DNA of 64,000 bases from Thalassia testudinum (lineage: Eukaryota > Streptophyta > Magnoliopsida > Alismatales > Hydrocharitaceae). Position numbers and translations under genes: made by a program. This document shows, one piece after another, positions 12,390 to 22,744 of this stretch. Below the pieces are notes generated by a model, which searched no databases, was not told where the DNA came from, and saw only the letters and a program-made list of their open reading frames with translations. Positions within the stretch are counted from its first letter, which is position 1, and each line of letters opens with the position of its first letter. The stretch is taken from positions 5,642,001 to 5,706,000 of the forward strand of contig JAZHRO010000022.1 of NCBI GenBank assembly GCA_037157565.1. Direction: 5' to 3'.

Positions 12390-12826
12390 GCATGTCCATG
12401 AATTGCTTTTGATGTTGCAAAGCCAACTCAGTTTGGCTCGGTTAGGTGGGTGGCAAGGGGTAGGTCCAAGATTATAAGTGTTGGAGAGGGCATTATTTCT
12501 ATTATTCACTTGGATAGCCAGAACATCCTCATATCCAGATGATGATTAGGATTGCAGTGTAGAATCAAGATAGTAGGGATCAAAGGCCCCTACTTGGAAC
12601 CCATAGGAAGGTTCCTAGGTCAGCTGGCTCATTTTTTGAGCCACATTTAGGTTGTTCACAAACTCCCTCCCTAAGGGAGTTTGAATAGTAGAAGGTAGGA
12701 GGGTTTCCACCTTTGTATTTTGGTTCATTAATTTGGCTAACTGCTTGGACACCAAATCAACTTTATCCAATTTCTGACAAATTAAATCCACATCCACCTT
12801 ATTTGTATTCTCTTGAAGCTCATAAA
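12390..12826 (-). pseudogene. Element VI gag fragment (middle)
   Basis: The minus strand resumes element VI gag after the solo LTR. The segment MDVDLICQKLDKVDLVSKQL (from 12797 down) corresponds to MDMDIIAKKLDRVELVDKKI in element V gag. The sequence at about 12440-12540 aligns with the region of element I gag around 35970-36060. Stops and frameshifts interrupt it. It ends at 12826, where copia A is inserted (TSD ATAAA at 12822-12826). Confidence 0.75.
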
Positions 12827-14553
12827 TGTAGATTCCGTGTCCCTACTAGGAGGGGGTGACGTCATAAAATGCGGAAATAAAATATAAACAATCTCACAAA
12901 TAAGCAATCACACAAGTGCACAAGTATTTTTTAGGTGGAAACCCAAATCGGGTGAAAACCACCACCTAACCCTCTCGAGTTAGGATTTTTCGATCAACCA
13001 AGTTAATCAAAATCCACTAAACCGAATCACTTTAAACGAGGGTGATTCAACCTCAATACAACCACGCTACTTAAACGAGGGTAGCGTACCTCAACCCCTT
13101 CTCTCCACGAGAAGGATTTTGTCCCATGAAGGAGACGGGAATTCGCAAAGCGAATACCCAACCAAAATAGCAAAGATAAAGTAGAACAAATAAACCTATA
13201 GAGCCAACAAGGTAATTTTTAACCTAAGCTTCTATAGGAATTAGGAAACTCCCCTTTGCAAGGAGTGCGTCGAGTTGATGATGCGGTGCGTGTGCCACGC
13301 GACGGTGCAACGTCGCTCTCGTGAACAACGGTGGGAGAGCAGGTGCGCAAAGCTTGATGCTCTCTAGAGAATGGAACTTGAGCTTGGAGAGCAAGAGCTA
13401 GCTAGAACACAAGAGAGTGGAAAGTGTATTACAAAGTGTTTCTTGTGTATCTAAGTGTGTGTTTGGTGTGTAAAGGCTCCCCTCTATTTATAGAGGCCTT
13501 AGGAAGTCTTTGGAAAGCTTGGAAAAGCTTCCATAGCCGTTGGGTACAAAGCCCAAGTGAATCAGCCCGAAATCAGGGATAATCATTGCACTGACAGGCT
13601 TATCAGACGTCTAATTCTCGCATCAGACGTCTGGAAGACCACTTTAAGACGTCTAATTTCAAGGTTAGACGTCTGATTTTGGGTGGGTTTCTTCCTGACT
13701 TGGATCAGATCTAAACAGGGTTTTAGTGCAAGTCCATCAGATGACATATAGGACGTCTGGCACTAAGTCTGGACGTCTGGAAGCCTACTTTTACTGTGGG
13801 AATGGATTTTCCAAACATTGCAATGGCTAGAAAATCTCTGAGAAGAGATTTTGGGTCAACCGAGGCAAAACGGTCATTTATCAGACGTCTGGAAAGGCCT
13901 AAGGACGTCTGATAAGGCTCTAATGATCATATTCTTGAGTGTTTGTTAAGCCAGCCAACGGTCCACTAATTGGATGTCTGGCAAAGTCATTAGACGTCTC
14001 CTAAGACATCTGGTCTAAGGTCTGGACGTCTGATTTCATCAGACAGAATACTAAGTCTAGCCTAATAGTTATCAGATGTCTGAAACAATAGTCAGACGTC
14101 TTAAAATACTTTATCAGACGTCTGATTTTGGAATTAGACGTCTGGAAACTCTGTTTGAATCCTACATTGGTTTTCTAAGTTCTCTACAGAAAACCTAAGT
14201 ATCCTAGGGTTGTGCCGGTGTTCCTAGGACTACTGTTAGGGTACTTTGAGGCTCTTTAACATAATTTTCTAAGGAAATAAAGAGCAAGAAAATAAAGGCA
14301 AAAGATACATGAAAGGTTTAAACAAAAATCTATCCTATTCTTCTTGACATTCCATCTTCAATCGATCGCTCCTCGCGAATCTCTTCTGTTCTCCATCAAG
14401 CTCCTCCAATCCGTCCTGGATGCGAGCTTGAATTCCGTCTAGTCACGTATCCATTTACGATTGACCTGAAATCTAGGACTCAAAGTGCAAATGTTAAATG
14501 ACACGTGTTTTGTTATCATCAAAACAAATGATCGTGGTGCTCTAGCACCAACA
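12827..14553 (-). repeat. 3' LTR of copia A
   Basis: Starts TGTAGATTCC and ends ACCAACA on the plus strand. It is the same length as 16078-17804 and differs from it by scattered substitutions. A TATA box (minus CTATAAATAG at 13484-13493) lies in the short symmetric sequence CCTCTATTTATAGAGG. Between about 13600 and 14150 there are around 13 intact GACGTC palindromes plus decayed copies. Confidence 0.93.
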
Positions 14554-14568
14554 ATCTCCCCCTTTTTG
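14554..14568 (-). other. Polypurine tract of copia A
   Basis: Next to the 3' LTR the minus strand reads AAAAAGGGGGAGAT, the purine-rich primer for plus-strand DNA synthesis. Similar CT-rich stretches recur in 14640-14840. Confidence 0.8.
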
Positions 14569-14889
14569 ATGATGACAAAATCATAAATACTAATGCAAGA
14601 AATCCTCCCCCTTTTTGACATTATCAAAAATGTTTGATTGATTTTAAATTTTCTATAACTCCCCCTTAAAACATGCTCTTCTATGAATTTATTTTAACAA
14701 AGGTAATGTCCTCCCCCTTTTTTTTTATAACAACAAGATAGCTATTATTTTTCTCCCCCTTTCTAAAGGAAATTTAGCTACCTTATATCTCCCCCTTAAA
14801 AATTGACAATTAGCTCATAATTTTTTAACTCCCCCTATCTAAATGCTACTAATAAGAGGATAGGATAAAGGGTTTTACCTCACCTACCA

Positions 14890-16023
14890 TGGCCAATAAA
14901 ATGGGCCAAATGGTGGTGGATGTCACATCGGATGGGGCTCCCATCCATAGCTTGGAAGCCCGGGCATTGGCGCCGGTCTTCAATCTGGCGATTGACGTGC
15001 GACGGGTCCGTCGTTTGTTCGCCGTCTCGTCAGTCTTCTTGTTCTCCTCCTTGGTCTACTCGTTGGTTCTCCCAACTTGAGTTGACCAGCCTTGAGTTTG
15101 TAGGTCCAGTCCTTTGTGTTGTAGTTATCCCTGAACCCTACAAAACAAGATTCTAATTTTTTCTTTGGTATCCAAGTGAGCTTGGATTCGGATCTGTTAG
15201 CGGGTCTCCTTGACGGAGATCCTTTCTTAATCTTAGGGCTATATAAATCATCTACTTTGTTGATTAATTTGTTAGAGTTTTCCCTAAGACATGCAATTTC
15301 TTTTTCTATAGTATGCATCTTAGTTTTTAAATCACAGATTTCTAACTTTAAACTATCATTTTCCTCAATCAATTTATTATTTTCATTGATGAGGTTATTA
15401 TTTTCTAATAATATGTTATCAATTTTAGGACTAGCTTCTATGTCCTTAAGTTATTTTTCTAACCTATCATTTTCATTTTTAAGAAAACTAAGGTTCTTTT
15501 TAATACTTTTATTTTTTATTCTTAATGATTTACTAACATCAAATAGTTCATTAAAAGCTTCTTGTAAATCGAAATTTACCTCGTTGTCGGAGTCGCTTCC
15601 GCTTTCACTGTCGCTATTGCTTCCTCTGGCCATGAAACCAAAGCAAGCGGTTTCTTCTTCTTTTTCTTCTTCTTCCTCCGAGCTCATCTCTTCATGAGTG
15701 TCTTCTAACTTCCTCCATATCTCGTGGGCGGTAGTGCACTCTTGGATTTTCTCGAACTCTTTCGGACTCAACGCGCAATACAGGGCATTCATTGCCTTTA
15801 CGTTGAGTGAAAGCTCTCGAATCTACAGCTGCGAGTAACCTTCTTGGGGTTGCTTCGGGATCTCGTATGGGGTTTCGCAACATCCCCATATCTCGAATTC
15901 AGTGGCTTGGAGCCACGTCTTCATCCTCAACTTCCAATATCCGAAGTCCCTCCCGTCGAAATAGGGTGGTCGGATGGTGGACTGCCCTTCGGAGATTCTG
16001 ATTGCGGCTATACTTCCCTCCAT
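14890..16023 (-). pseudogene. Truncated copia gag (element A)
   Basis: Gag starts with Met at 16023 (minus). The first ~70 residues contain the copia gag signature with PPYFDGRDFGYWKLRMKTWL, and a second frame continues with AMNALYCALSPKEFEKI and HEIWRKLEDTHE. The middle of gag normally present after this block is missing. The frame goes straight to an acidic Ser/Glu stretch and a coiled-coil region rich in Lys, Asn and Leu (15700 down to 15250), and ends near TWIPKKK (about 15165), the point where protease would begin in an autonomous copia element. The zinc knuckle is not visible. At least one frameshift separates the blocks. It probably supplied at most a partial capsid protein. Confidence 0.8.
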
Positions 16024-16063
16024 GATCTTCTTGTCGGGTGTTACTCCGATCTTGCAAGAACCT

Positions 16064-16075
16064 GCTCTGATACCA
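16064..16075 (-). other. Primer-binding site of copia A (tRNA-iMet)
   Basis: Minus TGGTATCAGAGC, complementary to the 3' end of plant initiator tRNA-Met and standard for plant copia elements. It is separated from the LTR end at 16078 by two bases. Confidence 0.92.
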
Positions 16076-16077
16076 AC

Positions 16078-17804
16078 TGTAGATTCCGTGTCCCTACTAG
16101 GAGGGAGTGACGTAATAAAATGCGGAAATAAAATATAAACAATCTCACAAATAAGCAATTACACAAGTACACAAGTATTTTTTAGGTGGAAACCAAAACC
16201 GGGTGAAAACCACCACCTAACCCTCTCGAGTTAGGATTTTCCGATCAACCAAGTTAATCAAAATCCACTAAACCGAATCACTTTAAACAATGGTGATTCA
16301 ACCTCAATACAACCACGCTACTTAAACGAGGGTAGCGTACCTCAACCCCTTCTCTCCACGAGAAGGATTTTGTCCAATGAAGGAGACGGGAATTCGCAAA
16401 GCGAATACCCAACCAAAATAGTAAAGATAAAGTAGAACAAATAAACATATAGAGCCAACAAGGTAATTTTTAACCTAAGCTTCTATAGGAATTAGGAAAC
16501 TCCCCTTTGCAAGGAGTGCGTCGAGTTGATGACGCGGTGCGTGTGCCACGCGACGGTGCAACGTCGCTCTCGTGAACAACGGCGGGAGAGCAGGTGCGCA
16601 AAGCTTGATGCTCTCTAGAGAATGGAACTTGAGCTTGGAGAGCAAGAGCTAGCTAGAACACAAGAGAGTGGAAAGTGTATTACAAAGTGTTTCTTGTGTA
16701 TCTAAGTGTGTGTTTGGTGTCTAAAGGCTCCCCTCTATTTATAGAGGCCTTAGGAAGGCTTTGGAAGGCTTGGAAAAGCTTCCATAGCCGTTGGGTACAA
16801 AGCCCAAGTGAATCAGCCCGAAATCAGGAACAATCATTGCACTGACAGGCTTATCAGACGTCTAATTCTCGCATCAGACGTCTGGAAGACCACTTTAAGA
16901 TGTCTAATTTCAAGGTCAGACGTCTCATTTTGGGCGGGTCTCTTCCTGACTTGGATCAGATCTAAACAGGATTTTAGTGCAAGTCCATCAGACGACATAT
17001 AGGACGTCTAACACTAAGTCTGGACGTCTGGAAACCTACTTTTACTGTGGGAATGGATTTTTCAAACGTTGCAACGGCTAGAAAATCTCTGAGAAGAGAT
17101 TTTGGGTCAGCCGAGGCAAAACGGTCATTTATCAGACGTCTGGAAAGGCCTAAGAACGTCTGATAAGGCTCTAACGGTCACATTCTTGAGTGTTTGTTAA
17201 GCCAGCCAACGGTCCACTAATTGGACGTCTGGCAAAGTCATCAGATGTCTCCTAAGAAGTCTGGTCTAAGGTCTGGACGTCTGATTTCATCAGACAGAAT
17301 ACTAAGTCTAGCCTAATAGTTATCAGATGTCTGAAACAACAGTCAGACGTCTTAAAATACTTTATCAGACGTCTGATTTTGGAATTAGATGTCTGGAAAC
17401 TCTGTTTGAACCCTACATTGGTTTTCTAAGTTCTCTACGGAAAACCTAAGTATCCTAGGGTTGTGCCGGTATTCCTAGGACTACTGTTAGGGTACTTTGA
17501 GGCTCTTTAACATAATTTTCTAAGGAAATAAAGAGCAAGAAAATAAAGGCAAAAGATACATGAAAGGTTTAAACAAAAATCTATCCTATTCTTCTTGACA
17601 TTCCATCTTCAATCGATCGCTCCTCGCGAATCTCTTCTGTTCTCCATCAAGCTCCTCCAATCCGTCTTGGATGCGAGCTTGAACTCCGTCTAGTCACGTA
17701 TCCATTTGCGATTGACCTGAAATCTAGGACTCAAAGTGCAAATGTTAAATGACACGTGTTTTGTTATCATCAAAACAAATGATCGTGGTGCTCTAGCACT
17801 AACA
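16078..17804 (-). repeat. 5' LTR of copia A
   Basis: The upstream LTR in the minus orientation, 1727 bp. The TATA element is at about 16735-16744. Upstream of it (plus 16850-17400) is the array of AGACGTCT-type palindromes, which places the array in U3 where enhancers of LTR promoters lie. Right TSD ATAAA follows at 17805-17809. Confidence 0.93.
16850..17400. promoter_or_regulatory. Array of CAGACGTCTG palindromes in copia A U3
   Basis: More than a dozen copies of the palindrome core AGACGTCT, many extended to CAGACGTCTG, at irregular spacing of about 20-60 bp. Some copies have decayed by CG to TG or CA changes. The same array occurs in 13600-14150 and in the solo LTR at 39620-40220. GACGTC is close to the ACGT core bound by plant bZIP dimers. 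A role as enhancer is inference. Confidence 0.7.
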
Positions 17805-18000
17805 ATAAAGTCCTCCCCTTGGTTGCATGGATCTTCCATAGGTGTCCATGGAGGCATTATTTGAAGAATTCTCACTCATGCTTTCAAATAATTCAAAGGC
17901 ACTATCGTTGTCCTTAATCATAAAATTACCTCTACAAGATGCATCTACTAGGTTCCTTAGTTGATCATTAAGCCCATGATAAAAGATCTACACTAATTAT
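17805..18000 (-). pseudogene. Element VI gag fragment (upstream part)
   Basis: After copia A, the minus strand resumes element VI gag. It matches the segment of element V gag with ASCGGNFLNKDEESAFELFE and SMGENSLNNASM in a decayed form, and aligns with element I at 36410-36560. It stops at 18000 where copia array IV begins. The last five bases ATTAT (17996-18000) would be the left TSD of IV. The rest of VI (5' gag, leader, 5' LTR) should lie beyond base 64000. Confidence 0.75.
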
Positions 18001-19426
18001 TGTAGGATCTTAAAGCTACTATGCTATGCGCATAAACACACTAGATGCAAGATATTAGTAATAAAAATTTTGCACAAAGATTCAAACCACAAAAATGAAC
18101 ACAAGATATATAGTGGTTCCCTACTCACTTGGGTACTTCACTACCTAAGCCTCCCAGCTTAGAATTTTTAACTTGATTTCCTCAACCCCGAAGGAATCAA
18201 TGTACTAACCGAGGTAAGTAATGGGTTATCTCAACCCAAGTACAAAAAACTGGGTTATTACAACCCAATTAAGCAATGAGCAAAAGCTCAATACAATATA
18301 AGAACACGTGTAAGATAGAAATAAATCTTACAACAAAGTCACTTAAGCCTATCAAAAACAATTAAAATGATATTACCGATTAAGGAGCCTAGGAAAGACG
18401 TGAATCACTTTGTAAAAAAACACATCCTTGAGATTGCAAATGTGTAGAGAGATTAAGAACAACAAACTACTTTTTCTTCTCTTGAGAATATAGTGGGAAT
18501 ATGAAAATATAGCTCTAGTACTTTCTCTTCTATTTCTTGTGTATAAATTAAGAGTCCAAAGGTCTTTTATAGAGTTAGGACCTTAGTTTTTCGTTAGCTA
18601 GATGTTGGGGTTTAAATCCTAATGTTCATATTGCCAAAATCAATTTTTTAGCCGTTTAGATTTGGCCCAACGGTTAGCTGGTATCACTAAAAAAGTATGG
18701 GTACCGATACTTGTGACATACTATTTTGTGTTTTAAGTTAACTTGTCATAGATAGTACCTATTGGGTACCGATACTAATCATGAGTACCGGTACTCGCTG
18801 CTTCTAGATTTGGATTTTAAATCGCTGCTTCTAGATTTGGATTTTAAATACTTAGCACAAATTTGTAACCCACTTATATCGGTACTGATCATAGGTATTG
18901 GTACTCGTTGCTTCCAGTACTGGTACTGATCATGAGTATCGATACTCGCAGGATACAAGTTTATTTCTTTGAAAAAACTCAAACCTGTAACTCACATGTA
19001 CCAGTACTAAACTTTAGTACCAGAACTTGTGGGTTAACAAGTACATTTTTAAACATGAATACAATTTGATTACTAGCCTATTTTTGCAAATACTTTAAAC
19101 ATTAAAAAACTATCTTTTAAACAATACGTACTTTGAAATAAATTGAATGATCGTAATATTATATCCTAATTTATCTCTATATGATTGTTATGATTTAATT
19201 TTTATTTCTTTGTTAAGAGGCATACATTCTAAGAATAAAATAAAAACCTAATCTAATTCACAACATAAACTCCAATCAGTAAACGATCTTCTATCATTGT
19301 TGCCTTCTTTTCATCATTCTCCATTTACCTTGATCTTCATCTAAATCTCAAGCCCACTCAATTGCAAACATTAATTTAAAATAATTTTGTTAACATTAAA
19401 ACAAGATGTGGAACAAGGTTCCAACA
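18001..19426 (-). repeat. LTR1 of copia array IV
   Basis: Begins TGTAGGATCT and ends TTCCAACA on the plus strand. A minus-strand TATA box (CTATAAAAG) lies at about 18564-18572. Upstream of it (18680-19030) are paired palindromes of the GTACCGGTAC type, here partly decayed. Confidence 0.9.
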
Positions 19427-19442
19427 ATCTCATCCTTTTTGG
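19427..19442 (-). other. Polypurine tract of array IV, internal 1
   Basis: Purine-rich on minus next to LTR1 (plus ATCTCATCCTTTTTGG). The equivalent site of internal 2 is at 50560-50575. Confidence 0.7.
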
Positions 19443-19654
19443 TGTTGACAAAACTATCTTGCAAATAGATATATTTAAGATAAAAATTAATTTTAGCAAA
19501 TTTATATGAAAGAAATTTTAATTATGGACAATTCTCCTCCTCTATATGTGCTCCTCCTAAAAATATGACTATTTGCCTCTTTACATTTCTCCCCCTTTTT
19601 GTCAATCATCAAAAAATTAAGGGTTGTCAATAAATGCGTACCATAGCGAATGAA

Positions 19655-21105
19655 TTACCAATAAAATGGTCCTTGTTGATACCAAGCTCCATGCAATTTG
19701 TAGAAAGGTTGGAGTGTTCCATTGTGTGCCTTGAACACCCACAGATCATTTTGATCCCATCGATCTATCCCTACAAAACAATGTAAAATATTTTTTCTAG
19801 GTACCCATTTTCTTCCAGTGGCTTTTGGGTTAGTACCTTTCAAATCCAAAGATTTATAGACATCTTTTGTGTTAGATATATAATTCTTGGGATTTTTGGC
19901 ATTTTACTAAATCCATGCATGCCTAGGTACCCATTTTCTTCTAGTGGCTTTTGGGTTAGTACCTTTCAAATCCAAAGATTTATAGAAAACTAGAGATTTA
20001 TAGACATCTTTTGTGTTAGATATATAATTCTTGGGATTTTTGGCCTTTTGATAAATCCATGCATGCCTAGGTGCATGTGATTTATTTTGTGTTCTTTTTA
20101 CTTTGAAATCTGGCTTTTAAAGCATCACAAAATTCAGTATTCAACCTAGTAGTTGTTTTAAGATTATTTAAAGTTCCCTCAAAATGCTCATAAATATCTT
20201 CAACTCTATTTTATTTGCATGCAGTTGATTATTCTTTTCCTTAGACATACCTAACTCTATTTTTAAACATGATTTGTTTATTTCTAATGTTTGATAATTA
20301 CTCTTCAAAACCTTATTTTCCTTTTTAAACAACTTAGCCTTATGATATAATTCTTCATAAGCTTCTGACAATTCTTCAAGAGAGAAATCAGGATTTACGT
20401 CATTGTCACTATTTTTTGTAGTGGCTACCAATCAAAGATGTGCGATCTCATTGTTATCTGATTCATCAAAGTCGGTGTCCATTTTGGAGTCGCTATCTTT
20501 CTATGTTGCTGTGAAAGCTTTCTTCTTCTTCTTCTTGACTTCTTTTGTGTCTTTTCTTTTGTCTTCCTTCTTGTTCATGGGGGCAATCTTTTCTCAAGTG
20601 TCCCTTTTTCTTGCACTCATAACAAACAACATTAGTTGAAACTTTATTGACTTGCTTACCTGTCTTCCGGATAAATTTTTGAAATTTCCTTGTGAGCATC
20701 TCCATCTCTTCATTGTCCTCGGATTCCAAAGTGCTCAAATTTGAGTCTTAGGCAAGATTCTTCTTTTTGCTTGATGTCTTCTCCTCATTTTTCTTCATAT
20801 TCTTTAGTTGGACTTCGTAAGCTATAAGGCTACCAACTAGATCATCTAGAGGCAAAGTGGATAGGTCCTTCGCCTCTTGGATGGTTGTAGTCTTTGGAGT
20901 CGAATCACTTGTAAGAGATCTCAAGATCTTCCTTACAAGCTACTCCTCTGTCAGCTTGACTCCAACATTCTTCATGGGATTTACAATCTCTCCAAACCTT
21001 GTGTACATACCTTTGCTTGTTTCTCCTTTCGTGATCTTGAAACACTCAGTTTTCGGTTAGAATCAAAATACAAGTTTCCCTTACCTTCGTTCCTTCGTAG
21101 GTGAC
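19655..21105 (-). pseudogene. Copia gag, C-terminal two thirds (array IV internal 1)
   Basis: Read on minus from 21105 downward. After decayed gag core, the zinc knuckle CYECKKKGHLRKDC (Cys-x2-Cys-x4-His-x4-Cys) lies at 20583-20624. Then follow a Lys/Glu-rich segment, a coiled coil (about 20430-20170), and a tail with KWVPRKN near 19800, the normal gag/protease boundary. Protease and pol are absent. Frameshifts split it into several open frames. A 126-bp segment near the 3' end is tandemly duplicated (19797-20066). The N-terminal third lies at 48823-49137 on the far side of gypsy I. Confidence 0.8.
19797..20066. repeat. Local tandem duplication in array IV internal 1
   Basis: Units 19797-19922 and 19923-20066 both begin CTAGGTACCCATTTTCTTC. 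The second has a further 18-bp repeat inside. Internal 2 (around 50930-51070) has a single copy, so the duplication arose after the two internal regions separated. Confidence 0.85.
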
Positions 21106-22744
21106 TGTTAATAGTGGAAAACTACACAATCGGAATTGGATTTTGAAAACTCGTCATTGTAGTTCGATTTGCGAAGTAATCCGTCAACAGATAAATTTAA
21201 CCAAAATTTGTAAAGAAATTCTGGGTCGAGCACAGGGAGGCTACGTCGATCTAAAATTTACGATTATATCTTTTTGGTATTTTGTTTGAAAGTGAGATAA
21301 TTGCAATGGAATTTATATTAACACTGAGAGAGAGAGAAAACAATCACTTGATATAATACTACTATTTTTACAACTAGAAAGTAGAAAATTCTATTCTAGA
21401 AAGTGATAAAAAGAAGGGAGAGAGATGTTATCCTCCTCAACGAATGCTTGGAGAACGAGCCGAACAGAGCGACGCCTGGAAGACAGAGGATGGACCGGGA
21501 GGGAGGACGAAGCAGGAAGAAGCGGGAACGAGGCAGCACGTCGTTGTCATCGCAGGATCCACTTCTCGAATGGGGGCGAGAAAACTTGGATTTGTCTCTA
21601 GAGTAGCATCTCGGGTGTAGGATAAGCTTCTCTTGAGCTTTGGAGAGGGAGAGAGATGAAGGAAGGGATGAGAATTTCGTAGGGTAGGGGTCTCCTTTTA
21701 TAGTTGCAAGGATTGGGTCCATATTCAAAAAATTAAAATCAGGTCTTTAGTGATGGATTTATTCGTCACTAAAGGCCTGATCGTGGGCAACGTGTGCGCG
21801 CACCGGACACGCCTCTTCTCCTACGCACACAACGTTTTCGCACGTTCAATGGAGCTCAGCCGTCTGATCAAGAGATCGGACGGCTTAAACTTCATCTCGC
21901 TCATGCCTTCTTCTACGTGTGAGATCAGGCATTTGAAGGTGCGTCGAATCGTGCATCTGGTCGATTGCTTCATCTGGCCCGTTGACGCTTGATCGGATGG
22001 CCCAAATCGTGCTCTCGCACATGGAGTCGTGTGCTGCGCCAGAATCGAACGGACGACCTGCAGCACCAAAGGGTCTTACCCACTACGCTATGCGCGTGGA
22101 TAGACAAGAAGAGTATTCTTGTGCCATTTAATGCTGACCATTGGATCTTGATTCGACGGTTGAGATCAGATGTGAAATTCTTCTCACATGAAGTGTTGTT
22201 TGAGGGAAATGACGTCATCAATTCCTAGCCGTTGGATGAAGAAGTGAGGACACAAGTAGTTTGGAGGGTCTAGATGGCACCACGTGGCACCATCTTAGCC
22301 GTCCATCTTCTTTGAGTTGTAGATGGTGTCACGGATGTCGAATTGGACCGATTTTTGCACCGTTAGGTTGAGATTGTCGATCCAAACCCATCCGTGCGGT
22401 TAGATTTGTCGTTTGAAGTGCGGATTGACACCATCTTGGCCCTTGATCTCTGGGCTTCCTCGGACTATATCTGATGCTATGGATGTCCGATCAGGCCGAT
22501 CTTGGAGTCGTTGAACTCCCATCATCGCCCTAATCAGATTCGTATGGTTGTCTTCCGTCTGAAGTCCCGATTAAAAATCGCCTAGTCCCTGGCCATAAAA
22601 GGAGACAATTACTATATAATTTATACAACTTAACCTAAATGCATGATTATGCGTGTTATGCAATATTTATAATGCATCATGCTAATATGGTACTAAGAAC
22701 ATGCATTAATAAACATTTTTGTTTATTTAGATGTATGCATATCA
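21106..22744 (-). repeat. 3' LTR of gypsy I
   Basis: 1639 bp, starting TGTTAATAG and ending ATATCA on the plus strand. The minus TATA box is at plus 21695-21702 (CTTTTATA). A tRNA-like module lies at 22042-22090. The 5' LTR copy (47125-48817) differs by many substitutions and small indels, so the insertion is not recent. Confidence 0.92.
22042..22090 (-). promoter_or_regulatory. tRNA-like A-box/B-box module in gypsy I 3' LTR
   Basis: Minus strand: TAGCGTAGTGGGTAAGACC (plus 22072-22090) fits the Pol III A-box, and GTTCGATTC (plus 22042-22050) fits the B-box core. About 40 bp separate their starts, as in a real tRNA gene. The acceptor halves do not pair, so it is not a tRNA gene. It lies about 390 bp upstream of the TATA box in the transcriptional direction of the LTR. 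The 5' LTR copy is at 48115-48162. Confidence 0.6.

Larger units (their letters stand above)
12827..17804 (-). mobile_element. Non-autonomous gag-only Ty1/copia element A
   Basis: A complete element of 4978 bp bounded by two LTRs of exactly 1727 bp, with TSD ATAAA at 12822-12826 and 17805-17809. The initiator tRNA-Met PBS and a polypurine tract place its sense strand on minus. The internal region is only 1524 bp and encodes parts of gag alone, with no protease, integrase, reverse transcriptase or RNase H. It must have moved using proteins supplied in trans. It is inserted in the gag of element VI. A solo LTR of the same family sits at 38853-40628. Confidence 0.93.

Noticed and set aside
13600..14150. 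CRISPR-like short repeats (AGACGTCT)
   Set aside because: Repeats are 8-10 bp palindromes with irregular spacing inside a plant LTR, not a CRISPR array.
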